Positions 16,123-23,364 of a DNA stretch of 49,042 nucleotides are shown here, one piece after another. The position numbers and the translations under genes are program-made. The stretch comes from an uncultured Bacilli bacterium (lineage in GTDB: Bacteria; Bacillota_I; Bacilli_A; RF39; UBA660), in the NCBI GenBank assembly GCA_947630865.1, contig CANRJE010000002.1, positions 1 through 49,042 on the forward strand. The letters run 5' to 3'. Below the pieces are notes generated by a model, which was not told where the DNA came from, ran no database searches, and saw only the letters and a program-made list of their open reading frames with translations. Numbering within the stretch: the stretch's first letter is position 1; each line of letters opens with the position of its first letter.

Positions 16123-18984
16123 ATGTATATACCTCTTTATAATAAAACGACTTATACTTTTCTATCAAGTTTATTAGAAGTAGATGATTTAATAAATTTA
16201 GCTAAATATTACAATTTAAATAGTATTGCTATATGTGATGATAATATGTTTGGAGTAATGGAATTTATTAGAAAATGTGAAAGTAATAATTTAAATCCCA
16301 TTATAGGACTTGATTTAGGTGATAGACTTTTATTTGCTAAGAATTATAAAGGTTATCAAAATTTATTGAAACTTACAACTATAAAAAGTGAAAGAGATTT
16401 AACTATTGATGATTATAAAAATTATAAAAGTGATTTAATTTGTATTCCTTTAAAAGAGATAGAATTAATTTATACAGATATTTTTTATCCTTTAAATGAT
16501 GATAATAAAGATTTAGAAAATGTTATTTATTTAAATAAATTATTATATAAAGAAAAAAATGATTATGAAACATTAAAATATTTAGAGTTATTACGTGATA
16601 ATTTAACGATTATTGATGATTATATACCTAAAAAAGATTGTTATTATAAAAAGATTGATAATAATAATAGAGCAATTGAAAATACATTTAAGTTAGCAAG
16701 TATGTGTAATTTTAAATTACCGAAATATGAACTTAATTTAGCAATATTTGATTCTAAAATAGATGCTCCTTCATATTTAACTAATTTAGCTTATAAAGGA
16801 TTAACTAAAAGATTGGGAATGGAACCTAATTTAACATATAAGAAAAGATTAAAACATGAACTTGATGTTATTATAGAAATGGGTTTTGCTAATTATTTTT
16901 TAGTAGTTTATGATTTTATTAAATATGCTAAAAATAAAGGTATTCTAGTTGGGCCTGGAAGAGGGTCTGCAGCTGGTTCTTTAGTTAGTTATACTTTGGG
17001 AATTACCGATATTGATCCTTTAAAATATGATTTGCTTTTTGAAAGATTTTTAAATAGTGAACGTGTAACTATGCCAGATATTGATACAGATTTTCCAGAT
17101 ATTTATCGTGATTTAGTTATTAAATATGTAAAAGAAAAATATGGAGAAAGAAGAGTTTCTAATATTATAACGTTTGGAACAATGGGAGCTAAAATGTGCA
17201 TTAGAGATATAGGAAGAGTTATGAATGTTTCTTTAGCTGATGTTGATAATATTAGTAAAATAATTGGTTCAAGAAAAGATAAATTAAGTGATTTAATTAA
17301 AAGTGATATTAGATTACAAACTTTAATTGAAGATGACAACAAGATTAAAAAACTAATGGAAGTAGCTGTTAAAGTAGAAGGAATTAAAAGACATACATCA
17401 GTTCATGCTGCGGGTATTATTATAGCTAATATTGATTTAGATGAAATAGTTCCTCTTGTTTATGATGACAATTTATATATATCGGGTTATGAAGCTAGTT
17501 ATTTAGAAGATTTAGGACTTTTAAAAATGGATTTTTTGGGAATTAAAAATCTGACAACCATTATGGAGATTCAAGAAAATGTTTTTAGGGAAGAAGGAGT
17601 TAATATTGATTTTAAAAATATTCCACTTGATGATAAAAAAACGATTGAATTGTTTAAGAATGGTGATACAAATGGAATTTTTCAATTTGAAAGTTCTGGT
17701 ATGAAAAATTTTTTAAAAGAATTATCTCCAAATAACTTTAATGATTTAGTAAGTGCTATTGCTTTATTTCGTCCTAGTTGTGCTGCTTCAATTCCATCAT
17801 TTATTAAAAGAAAAAATGGTGAGGAAAAAATAGATTACTTTACGGATAGTTTAAAAAGTGTTTTAGAATCAACTTATGGCATTATTATTTATCAGGAACA
17901 AATTATGCAAATTGCATCTATCATCGGTGGTTATAGTTTAGGAGAAGCTGATATTTTAAGAAGAGCAATGTCTAAAAAGAAAAAAGAAATTGTTGAGGGA
18001 GAACACGATAAATTTATTCAAGGAGCATTAAATCGTTCTTATAGTTTAGAGTTAGCAGAGAGAATTTATGAATTGATTTTAAGATTTGCATCATATGGTT
18101 TCAATAAAAGTCATAGTATTGCTTATGCAATTGTTGCTTACAAAATGGCTTATTTAAAAGTACATTATCAAAAGTATTTTTATGTTAGTCTTTTAAATAG
18201 TGTTACATCAGATACAACTAAAACTAAAGAATATTTATATGAACTTAAAAAATATAATGTAGAAATTATGAAACCAGATGTTAATTTAAGTAATTGCACA
18301 TATCAAATTATTGATAATAAAATTTTAGCTCCTTTTAATATTATTAAAGGAATAAGTAAAATGGTCTGTGATAAGATAATTGAAGAAAGAAAAGAACCAT
18401 TTAAAGATATATATGATTTCTTTGCTAAAACAGGAACTTTAACCAAAACTAATTATGAAGCTTTAATAAATGCTGGTGCATGTGACAATTTTGGTTATAA
18501 TCGAAAAACTTTGATTATGAATCTTGATGGACTTCAAAATTATTCTAAATTATGTGAAGATTTAGATAAAGAATATGTTTTAAAACCTGAAATTGAAATA
18601 TATACGGAGTTTTCTGATTTAGAATTAATTGAAAAAGAAAAAGAATTATTTGGATTTTATATAACAAATCATCCAGTTTTAAGTTATAAATTGAAATTTA
18701 ATGATATAATAGATTTAGATAAGATAGAAAAATATTTCAATAAAGTTATTAATCTTATCGTTTTAGTTGAAAAAACAAGAGTTATTGAAACAAAAAAGGG
18801 AGATAAAATGATGTTTTTAACTGGAAGTGATGAGGAAAGAGTTGGAGATTTTACCTTATTTCCAAAAATTTATAATGAGTTTTTTGATATAAAAAAAGGT
18901 GATATTTTAAAAATTCTTGGTAGGGTAGAAAAACGTAATGGAAGTTATCAAATTATTGTTTCAAAAGTAGAAAAATTAAATTAA
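16123..18984 (+). CDS. dnaE: DNA polymerase III alpha subunit, DnaE type
   Basis: Family C replicative polymerase. The palm has GPGRGSAAGSLVSY near residues 277-290 and PDIDTDFPD near 318-326; later blocks include FGTMGAKMCIRDIGRV, HAAGIII, NGIFQFES, IIIYQEQIMQIA and FNKSHSIAYA. A C-terminal OB-fold ends the protein (NLIVLVEKTR, GDILKILGRVEKRNG). At 953 residues it is shorter than most DnaE proteins (about 1,100). The N-terminal PHP domain has lost its metal ligands: the usual HxHS reads TYTF and TDH reads CDD. ATG 16123 follows AAGGAAGGTGA. It is followed by pyk eight bases later, as a reduced form of the dnaE...pyk order known in Firmicutes. Confidence 0.93.
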   Translation: MYIPLYNKTTYTFLSSLLEVDDLINLAKYYNLNSIAICDDNMFGVMEFIRKCESNNLNPIIGLDLGDRLLFAKNYKGYQNLLKLTTIKSERDLTIDDYKNYKSDLICIPLKEIELIYTDIFYPLNDDNKDLENVIYLNKLLYKEKNDYETLKYLELLRDNLTIIDDYIPKKDCYYKKIDNNNRAIENTFKLASMCNFKLPKYELNLAIFDSKIDAPSYLTNLAYKGLTKRLGMEPNLTYKKRLKHELDVIIEMGFANYFLVVYDFIKYAKNKGILVGPGRGSAAGSLVSYTLGITDIDPLKYDLLFERFLNSERVTMPDIDTDFPDIYRDLVIKYVKEKYGERRVSNIITFGTMGAKMCIRDIGRVMNVSLADVDNISKIIGSRKDKLSDLIKSDIRLQTLIEDDNKIKKLMEVAVKVEGIKRHTSVHAAGIIIANIDLDEIVPLVYDDNLYISGYEASYLEDLGLLKMDFLGIKNLTTIMEIQENVFREEGVNIDFKNIPLDDKKTIELFKNGDTNGIFQFESSGMKNFLKELSPNNFNDLVSAIALFRPSCAASIPSFIKRKNGEEKIDYFTDSLKSVLESTYGIIIYQEQIMQIASIIGGYSLGEADILRRAMSKKKKEIVEGEHDKFIQGALNRSYSLELAERIYELILRFASYGFNKSHSIAYAIVAYKMAYLKVHYQKYFYVSLLNSVTSDTTKTKEYLYELKKYNVEIMKPDVNLSNCTYQIIDNKILAPFNIIKGISKMVCDKIIEERKEPFKDIYDFFAKTGTLTKTNYEALINAGACDNFGYNRKTLIMNLDGLQNYSKLCEDLDKEYVLKPEIEIYTEFSDLELIEKEKELFGFYITNHPVLSYKLKFNDIIDLDKIEKYFNKVINLIVLVEKTRVIETKKGDKMMFLTGSDEERVGDFTLFPKIYNEFFDIKKGDILKILGRVEKRNGSYQIIVSKVEKLN

Positions 18985-18992
18985 GGAGGAAT

Positions 18993-20411
18993 ATGAAAAA
19001 AACAAAGATAGTTGCTAGTTTAGGACCTAGTTCCAATAATATTGAAACAGTATTAGAAATGGCTAAAAAAGGAGCAGATGTTTTTAGAATCAATTTAAGT
19101 CATGCAACTTTTCTAGAATGTGATAATTTAATTTCAATTGTTAAAAGTGTTGAAAAAAAAGTAAAAAAAGTTTTAGGAATTATGTTAGATATTGATGGAC
19201 CAGGTATTCGACTTGATAAATTAAATGAAGAAGAAGTCTTTCTTGCTAAAGATAAAGAGATTCGTTTTTATAATTATCATGTTGTTTGTAATAATACTCA
19301 ACTTTCAACTAATTATGATAGTCTAACAGATATTGTTAATTTAGATGATATATTGTTATTATCAAATGGTGAAGTTAAATTAAAAGTTATTGATATAAAT
19401 ACTGATAATTTTAAATGTCAAGTTTTAGAAGAAGGATATATAAGAAGTCATCAAACTCTTCATATTAAAGATTCAAATTATCATTTACCTTTTATAAGTG
19501 AAAAAGATAAAGAAAATATTTTGTATGCAATCAAGAATAATATTGATTTTTTAGCTTTATCTTTTGTAAGAGATGAACAAGATGTTTTAGAAGTAGTTGA
19601 TTTATTGATTGAAAATGGAAATGAACATATGTCAATTATTTCTAAGATTGAAAATGAATTTGCTTTTTCAAATCTTGATGAAATTTTAAAAGTAAGTGAT
19701 GGTGTTATGGTAGGAAGAGGAGATTTTGGTATCAATGTAGATCTTCCTAAACTTCCATTTTATCAAAAGCAAATTTTGTCAAAAGCAAATGATATGCAAA
19801 AAATAGGGTTAGTGGCAACAGACTTTTTAAAGACAATGATGCATGAAAAAAATCCATCAAGAGCTGAAGTAGTTGATATTTATAATGCTGTTTTAGATAA
19901 AACTGATGGTATTGTTTTATGTGATGAAACAACAATTGGAGAAAATCCTATTGATTCTATAGATATGTTAACTAAAGTAATTATTGAAGCAGAAGAAAAC
20001 TTTCCTTATCATGAAAACTTAGAAAATACTTTTAAACAGGGAAAATTAGATGTTACATCAACTATTTCTTATTCGGTTGTTGATTCTGGGCTTCTTTTAA
20101 ATGCTAATTGTATTTTAGCTAATACAATGAGTGGTTATACTGCTCGTAAGATAAGTTATTTTCGACCAAAAAGCCCTGTGCTTGGGTTAAGTCCTAATAT
20201 AAATACGGTTAGAAGTTTAACTTTAAATTATGCAGTTATTCCAGTTCATGTAAAAAAATTCTCAGATACTGACCAAATAGTGACGGAGTGTATTAACACC
20301 TATAAAGAAAAAATGGATTATGAAATAGGCGATGTAGTTATTATTACAGGAGGGCTTCCTCTAAATAATAAGAATACAGATTTTATGAAAATAGAAAAAA
20401 TAACGGATTAA
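18993..20411 (+). CDS. pyk: Pyruvate kinase (divergent)
   Basis: Last step of glycolysis, phosphoenolpyruvate + ADP to pyruvate + ATP. Barrel residues are recognisable: FRINLSH (Arg32, Asn34, Ser36), SKIEN near 220, VGRGDFG near 246, ATDFLKTM and PSRAEVVD. Several usually fixed positions differ: DTKGPEIR reads DIDGPGIR (66-73), so the potassium-ligand Thr is Ile67 and the Glu linked to potassium dependence is Gly71; ATQMLESM reads ATDFLKTM; MLSGETA reads VLCDETT. Length 472 is normal, without the extra C-terminal domain of bacilli. ATG 18993 follows AAGGAGG. Probably an active but potassium-independent enzyme; that is inference. Confidence 0.87.
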   Translation: MKKTKIVASLGPSSNNIETVLEMAKKGADVFRINLSHATFLECDNLISIVKSVEKKVKKVLGIMLDIDGPGIRLDKLNEEEVFLAKDKEIRFYNYHVVCNNTQLSTNYDSLTDIVNLDDILLLSNGEVKLKVIDINTDNFKCQVLEEGYIRSHQTLHIKDSNYHLPFISEKDKENILYAIKNNIDFLALSFVRDEQDVLEVVDLLIENGNEHMSIISKIENEFAFSNLDEILKVSDGVMVGRGDFGINVDLPKLPFYQKQILSKANDMQKIGLVATDFLKTMMHEKNPSRAEVVDIYNAVLDKTDGIVLCDETTIGENPIDSIDMLTKVIIEAEENFPYHENLENTFKQGKLDVTSTISYSVVDSGLLLNANCILANTMSGYTARKISYFRPKSPVLGLSPNINTVRSLTLNYAVIPVHVKKFSDTDQIVTECINTYKEKMDYEIGDVVIITGGLPLNNKNTDFMKIEKITD

Positions 20412-20486
20412 ATTAGAAAATATAAAAAAATAGGTAGAAAAAAAAATATTTTTATGTTAATATAATAATAGGTTAGGTGATGTGTG

Positions 20487-20975
20487 ATGGTAAATTTCTT
20501 TTGGATGCCAGTTCAAGTCTGGTATTATGTTGTTATACCCATTATTGTAATTCTACTAATTTATGCAATGTTTTCACTTATATATGGTAGAAAAAAAGAT
20601 TCAATTTATTACAATTATGTTGTTGACTATGTTTATAGCACTTTAGGAATTATCTTTTGTTCGCTTTTGTTCTGTTTATTATTAGGATATAGCATGGCAA
20701 CTATAAAAACAATATTAAGCAATAATTTATTAGAAAGTTATAAATTTTTAGCAATTGTATTGGTTATACTTCCTCTTATTCCAACGTGTTTCTTAATATA
20801 TTTGATTAGATTGTTTACTAAGAATTTAAAAAGAAAAGAGCAAATTGATAATGAGTTAAATAATTTAGCTACGGAATCAACAAGCAATACTAGTCAAGTA
20901 AGTGAGACTTTTCAAGAACCAACTCTTAAAAGACTAGAAGAAAGTGAATTTGAATTAAAGAAAAAAAATAGTTAG
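20487..20975 (+). CDS. Unknown membrane protein with three helices and a polar tail
   Basis: Not recognised. About three hydrophobic helices: residues 12-33, 50-72 and 86-108, then a basic stretch (TKNLKRKEQ) and a cytoplasmic Ser/Thr/Glu-rich tail of about 50 residues. Translation starts at ATG 20487, six bases after AGGTGA; the GTG at 20484 is too close. A TATAAT at 20461-20466 may be its -10. The stop is inside the bidirectional terminator. Confidence 0.6.
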   Translation: MVNFFWMPVQVWYYVVIPIIVILLIYAMFSLIYGRKKDSIYYNYVVDYVYSTLGIIFCSLLFCLLLGYSMATIKTILSNNLLESYKFLAIVLVILPLIPTCFLIYLIRLFTKNLKRKEQIDNELNNLATESTSNTSQVSETFQEPTLKRLEESEFELKKKNS

Positions 20976-20998
20976 GAAATTAATTCTTAACTATTTTT
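20964..20998. terminator. Strong bidirectional terminator between convergent genes
   Basis: AAAAATAGTTA (20964-20974) pairs perfectly with TAACTATTTTT (20988-20998), and the stem extends inward through GGAA/TTCT with one G-U pair. Both genes' stop codons (20973-20975 plus, 20989-20987 minus) are in the stem. Confidence 0.88.
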
Positions 20999-21856
20999 AT
21001 ATAACTCTTTTTTTAACTCATCAAGATTTTGATACATTATAGTAAGATAAGTTTCTTCTTTATCTCTTTCTTCATCGGTTATATTTTTTAAATTCTTAAA
21101 ATTTAGAATAGTTATTTTATTATCTTCTATTACTTTGGATACTTCATCTTCAACTTCTGCATTTTCATAGACATAGAAATATTTTATTTTTTCATTTTTA
21201 ATATAATTTTTAAATAAAGCTAAGTTTTTATCATAATTTTCATTATCTTTATCAAGAGATATAACTTCTAGATTATATTTGGTTAGATACAATAAATTAT
21301 CACTGTTAACTACAATTGTTTTATCTTTTGCATTTTCAATAGAAGTTTTATATTCAGCATCAAGAGTTGATAACTTAACTTTTAAATCTTTATAAAGGGG
21401 GTCAATTTTATCAAGAAGGTATTTACTAGTAATATATTCACTTAAACCATTTTTTATATTTTGAGCAATGAATGATAAGTTTGAAGGATTTAACCATAGT
21501 TCATCTTCACCATATTTATATTCCATTCCAAAAGTTGCATCGATTATTTTAATATTTTTATTATTGTTATAAAAAGTTAAAGCTTGATTACTATCATTGG
21601 TTTTTCCCATATAGATAAACATATCTTTTCGACTATAATCTTTAATTTGTTTTTCAGTGAAAGTATAATTACTAATATCAACACCATCTGGATAAATTGA
21701 CGTAACTAATGAATAATCACCATACAAATAATCAGTTATAAATTCAATTGCATAATTGGAAGTTAAAATTGTGATATTTTCCATACTATCCATTTTAAAT
21801 AAACTGCAACCAGTTAAAGTAACTAGTAGCAAAAGTACTATTATTATCTTTTTCAT
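20987..21856 (-). CDS. ZnuA/AdcA-like lipoprotein lacking the metal-binding histidines
   Basis: Signal peptide with lipobox LTGC (Cys17), so it is anchored outside the membrane. The rest follows the cluster-A metal-binding protein pattern: ITILTSNYAIEFITDYLYGD, TSIYPDGVD, WLNPSNLSFIAQNI, a long backbone helix, a second lobe, and the closing TYLTIMYQNLDELKKEL. Where ZnuA and AdcA have their three histidines, this protein has Ser62 (GVDISNY for GVDPHDY), Glu119 (DELWL for DPHVWL) and Ser185 (NSDNLLYL for SHDAFGYL). No ABC transporter genes are adjacent. It may bind another ligand or serve as an assembly factor. Start at 21856 follows AGGTGA. Confidence 0.78.
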   Translation of the reverse strand: MKKIIIVLLLLVTLTGCSLFKMDSMENITILTSNYAIEFITDYLYGDYSLVTSIYPDGVDISNYTFTEKQIKDYSRKDMFIYMGKTNDSNQALTFYNNNKNIKIIDATFGMEYKYGEDELWLNPSNLSFIAQNIKNGLSEYITSKYLLDKIDPLYKDLKVKLSTLDAEYKTSIENAKDKTIVVNSDNLLYLTKYNLEVISLDKDNENYDKNLALFKNYIKNEKIKYFYVYENAEVEDEVSKVIEDNKITILNFKNLKNITDEERDKEETYLTIMYQNLDELKKELYKNS

Positions 21857-21873
21857 AAATCACCTACATTAAT

Positions 21874-21902
21874 ATTTTACTATTATTTTTTATTTACATC
21901 AA
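21874..21902 (-). promoter_or_regulatory. Promoter of the ZnuA-like lipoprotein gene
   Basis: Minus strand TTGATG (21902-21897), 17-base spacer, TAAAAT (21879-21874). Divergent from the rnc promoter. No Zur-like palindrome was seen here. Confidence 0.5.
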
Positions 21903-21930
21903 GAAGAATATACAAAAATTTCTAAAATAG

Positions 21931-21939
21931 TGATATAAT
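21931..21939 (+). promoter_or_regulatory. Extended -10 promoter of rnc
   Basis: TGATATAAT; no convincing -35. Confidence 0.5.
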
Positions 21940-21978
21940 CTAGATAAGGTTTCAAAAAAAGAAGGAAAAGGATTTATT

Positions 21979-22650
21979 ATGAATGAATTTTTAGAACGTT
22001 TTAATATTAAAATAAAAAATGAAAAGTTATATGAAACAGCATTTTCTCATACTTCTTTTGTAAATGAACATAAACATAAAATGGATTATGAAAGATTAGA
22101 ATTTTTAGGAGATGCAGTTTTAGAACTTGTAGTAAGTGATTATTTATATCATGAGTATGTTATGGAAGAAGGTGAAATGACTAAGACTAGATCTTGTTAT
22201 GTCTGTGAAAATGCTTTGTATGAATACATGAAAGATTTAAATCTTATAAAGTACATAAAAGTAGGTTCGGGAGAAGAAAAAGATGGTATAATAAAAAAGA
22301 CAATTGTTGCAGATACTTTTGAATCTTTAATGGCAGTTATTTATTTAGAAGAAGGTTTTCAAAAAGTAAAAGAAGTTATTTTAAATATAATCGTTCCATA
22401 TATCAAAAATCCTAATGTTGTTTTTTTCAAAGATTATAAATCAACGCTTCAAGAAGCTTTACAAACTGATAAAAGATCATTTCATTATGAAATAGTTGAT
22501 GAAAGTGGACCAGCACATAATAAAATGTTTACAGCTGTTGTTAAAATTGATAATATTATTTATGGAAAGGGGATGGCTGGTAGTAAGAAAGAAGCAAGTC
22601 AAGAGGCAGCTCGTGAGGCTCTTACTAAACTAGCTAAAACGAAAAAATGA
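21979..22650 (+). CDS. rnc: Ribonuclease III
   Basis: Double-strand-specific endoribonuclease that processes rRNA and duplex RNAs. The signature ERLEFLGDAVLELVVSDYL spans residues 38-56 (Glu41, Asp45), with the second acidic pair in TIVADTFESLMAVIY. A double-stranded RNA-binding domain fills the last 75 residues (DYKSTLQEALQ ... GKGMAGSKKEASQEAAREAL). Normal length (223). Its TGA overlaps the ATG of the pilin-like gene (ATGA). It would be the natural nuclease for sense-antisense duplexes of the kind proposed at the right edge of this window. Confidence 0.96.
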   Translation: MNEFLERFNIKIKNEKLYETAFSHTSFVNEHKHKMDYERLEFLGDAVLELVVSDYLYHEYVMEEGEMTKTRSCYVCENALYEYMKDLNLIKYIKVGSGEEKDGIIKKTIVADTFESLMAVIYLEEGFQKVKEVILNIIVPYIKNPNVVFFKDYKSTLQEALQTDKRSFHYEIVDESGPAHNKMFTAVVKIDNIIYGKGMAGSKKEASQEAAREALTKLAKTKK

Positions 22651-23123
22651 AAATAAATAAAAAAGGTTTTACTTTAGTAGAATTATTAGCTGTTATTGCC
22701 CTTTTAGCTCTTTTAACAGGAATAGCAGTACCTAATATAATTTCAACAATTAATAATAATAAAAGACAAACATTTTTAGTTGATGCTAAGAGAATGATTT
22801 CTAAAGCTCAAAATTTATTATCATCTAATAAAACAGATAGAGATAATATTAAAACTAGTACTTCTAATTATCAAATAGTTTATAACTTTTCACGACTTAA
22901 TAGTAAAGGTGAATTTGCAACTGATTCCGATGGAAGCTCTTATAGTAATACAAGTTATGTAAAAATTACTTATAGTCCAACAACTAAAAAATATTCTTAT
23001 TGCATTTGTGTAATAGGTTCTAAAAGAAGAATTGGTAATGCTACAAGTTCTTGTAATTATACAACTAATGATTGTGTTTTAAGCGAAAATTTATCAGGTA
23101 TTGATGTTGTAAAAGATAAATAA
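22647..23123 (+). CDS. Type IV pilin-like protein (pseudopilin)
   Basis: N-terminal class III signal KKG/FTLVELLAVIALLALLTGIAVP, with the predicted prepilin peptidase site after Gly7 and Glu at mature position 5. The hydrophobic helix is followed by a Ser/Thr/Asn-rich globular part with four cysteines (CIC ... SSC ... NDC) that could form disulfides outside the cell. At 158 residues it is in the range of ComGC/ComGD pseudopilins. The assembly ATPase and prepilin peptidase are not in the window. Placement directly after rnc by ATGA overlap and just before the comEA-comEC unit suggests a part in the DNA-uptake pilus; that is inference. Confidence 0.85.
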   Translation: MKINKKGFTLVELLAVIALLALLTGIAVPNIISTINNNKRQTFLVDAKRMISKAQNLLSSNKTDRDNIKTSTSNYQIVYNFSRLNSKGEFATDSDGSSYSNTSYVKITYSPTTKKYSYCICVIGSKRRIGNATSSCNYTTNDCVLSENLSGIDVVKDK

Positions 23124-23126
23124 TTT

Positions 23127-23175
23127 AAAAAAAGGGAAATTATAATTGAAAAAAATTTTTTTCTCTTTTTTTATG
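23127..23175 (+). terminator. Intrinsic terminator of rnc-pilin
   Basis: A-rich arm with GGGAAA (about 23127-23139) pairs with TTTCTCTTTTTTT (about 23160-23172). Confidence 0.5.
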
Positions 23176-23196
23176 TCTTTTTTTTCTAAATTTGCT

Positions 23197-23225
23197 AAAT
23201 TGAGTCAAAAAAAACACCTCAATTT
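23197..23225 (+). repeat. Inverted repeat AAATTGAG/CTCAATTT
   Basis: Eight-base arms at 23197-23204 and 23218-23225 with a 13-base loop. The right arm runs into the first AATTTGACAAATT palindrome. Confidence 0.5.
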
Positions 23226-23233
23226 GACAAATT
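23221..23233. promoter_or_regulatory. Palindromic operator-like site, copy 1
   Basis: AATTTGACAAATT, a perfect odd palindrome, 77 bases upstream of an identical copy. Confidence 0.5.
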
Positions 23234-23295
23234 AAGGAATATTTTTTAATAAAACTCCTATTTGTCAAGAAAATGCCTCAAAAATGTCAATTTAC

Positions 23296-23312
23296 AAAAT
23301 TTGACAAATTTT
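23296..23312. promoter_or_regulatory. Palindromic operator-like site, copy 2, over the -35 element
   Basis: AAAATTTGACAAATTTT, a 17-base palindrome containing the same 13-base core as copy 1. It contains the TTGACA -35 hexamer, so a bound protein would block the promoter. Related half-sites (TTTGTCAAG at about 23260, TGTCAATTT at about 23285) lie between the two copies. Confidence 0.55.
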
Positions 23313-23329
23313 AATAATAGGCTTATGAT
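23301..23329 (+). promoter_or_regulatory. Promoter of the stalk protein-comEA-comEC operon
   Basis: Consensus TTGACA (23301-23306), 17-base spacer, TATGAT (23324-23329). One of the best promoter matches in the window. Confidence 0.75.
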
Positions 23330-23364
23330 GGTTTTGTTGACCGGTTAATAGAAAGGAATGATTA

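Noticed and set aside
21857..21978. Zur or AdcR operator between the ZnuA-like gene and rnc
   Set aside because: No TTAACYRGTTAA-like or other zinc-regulator palindrome could be found there.
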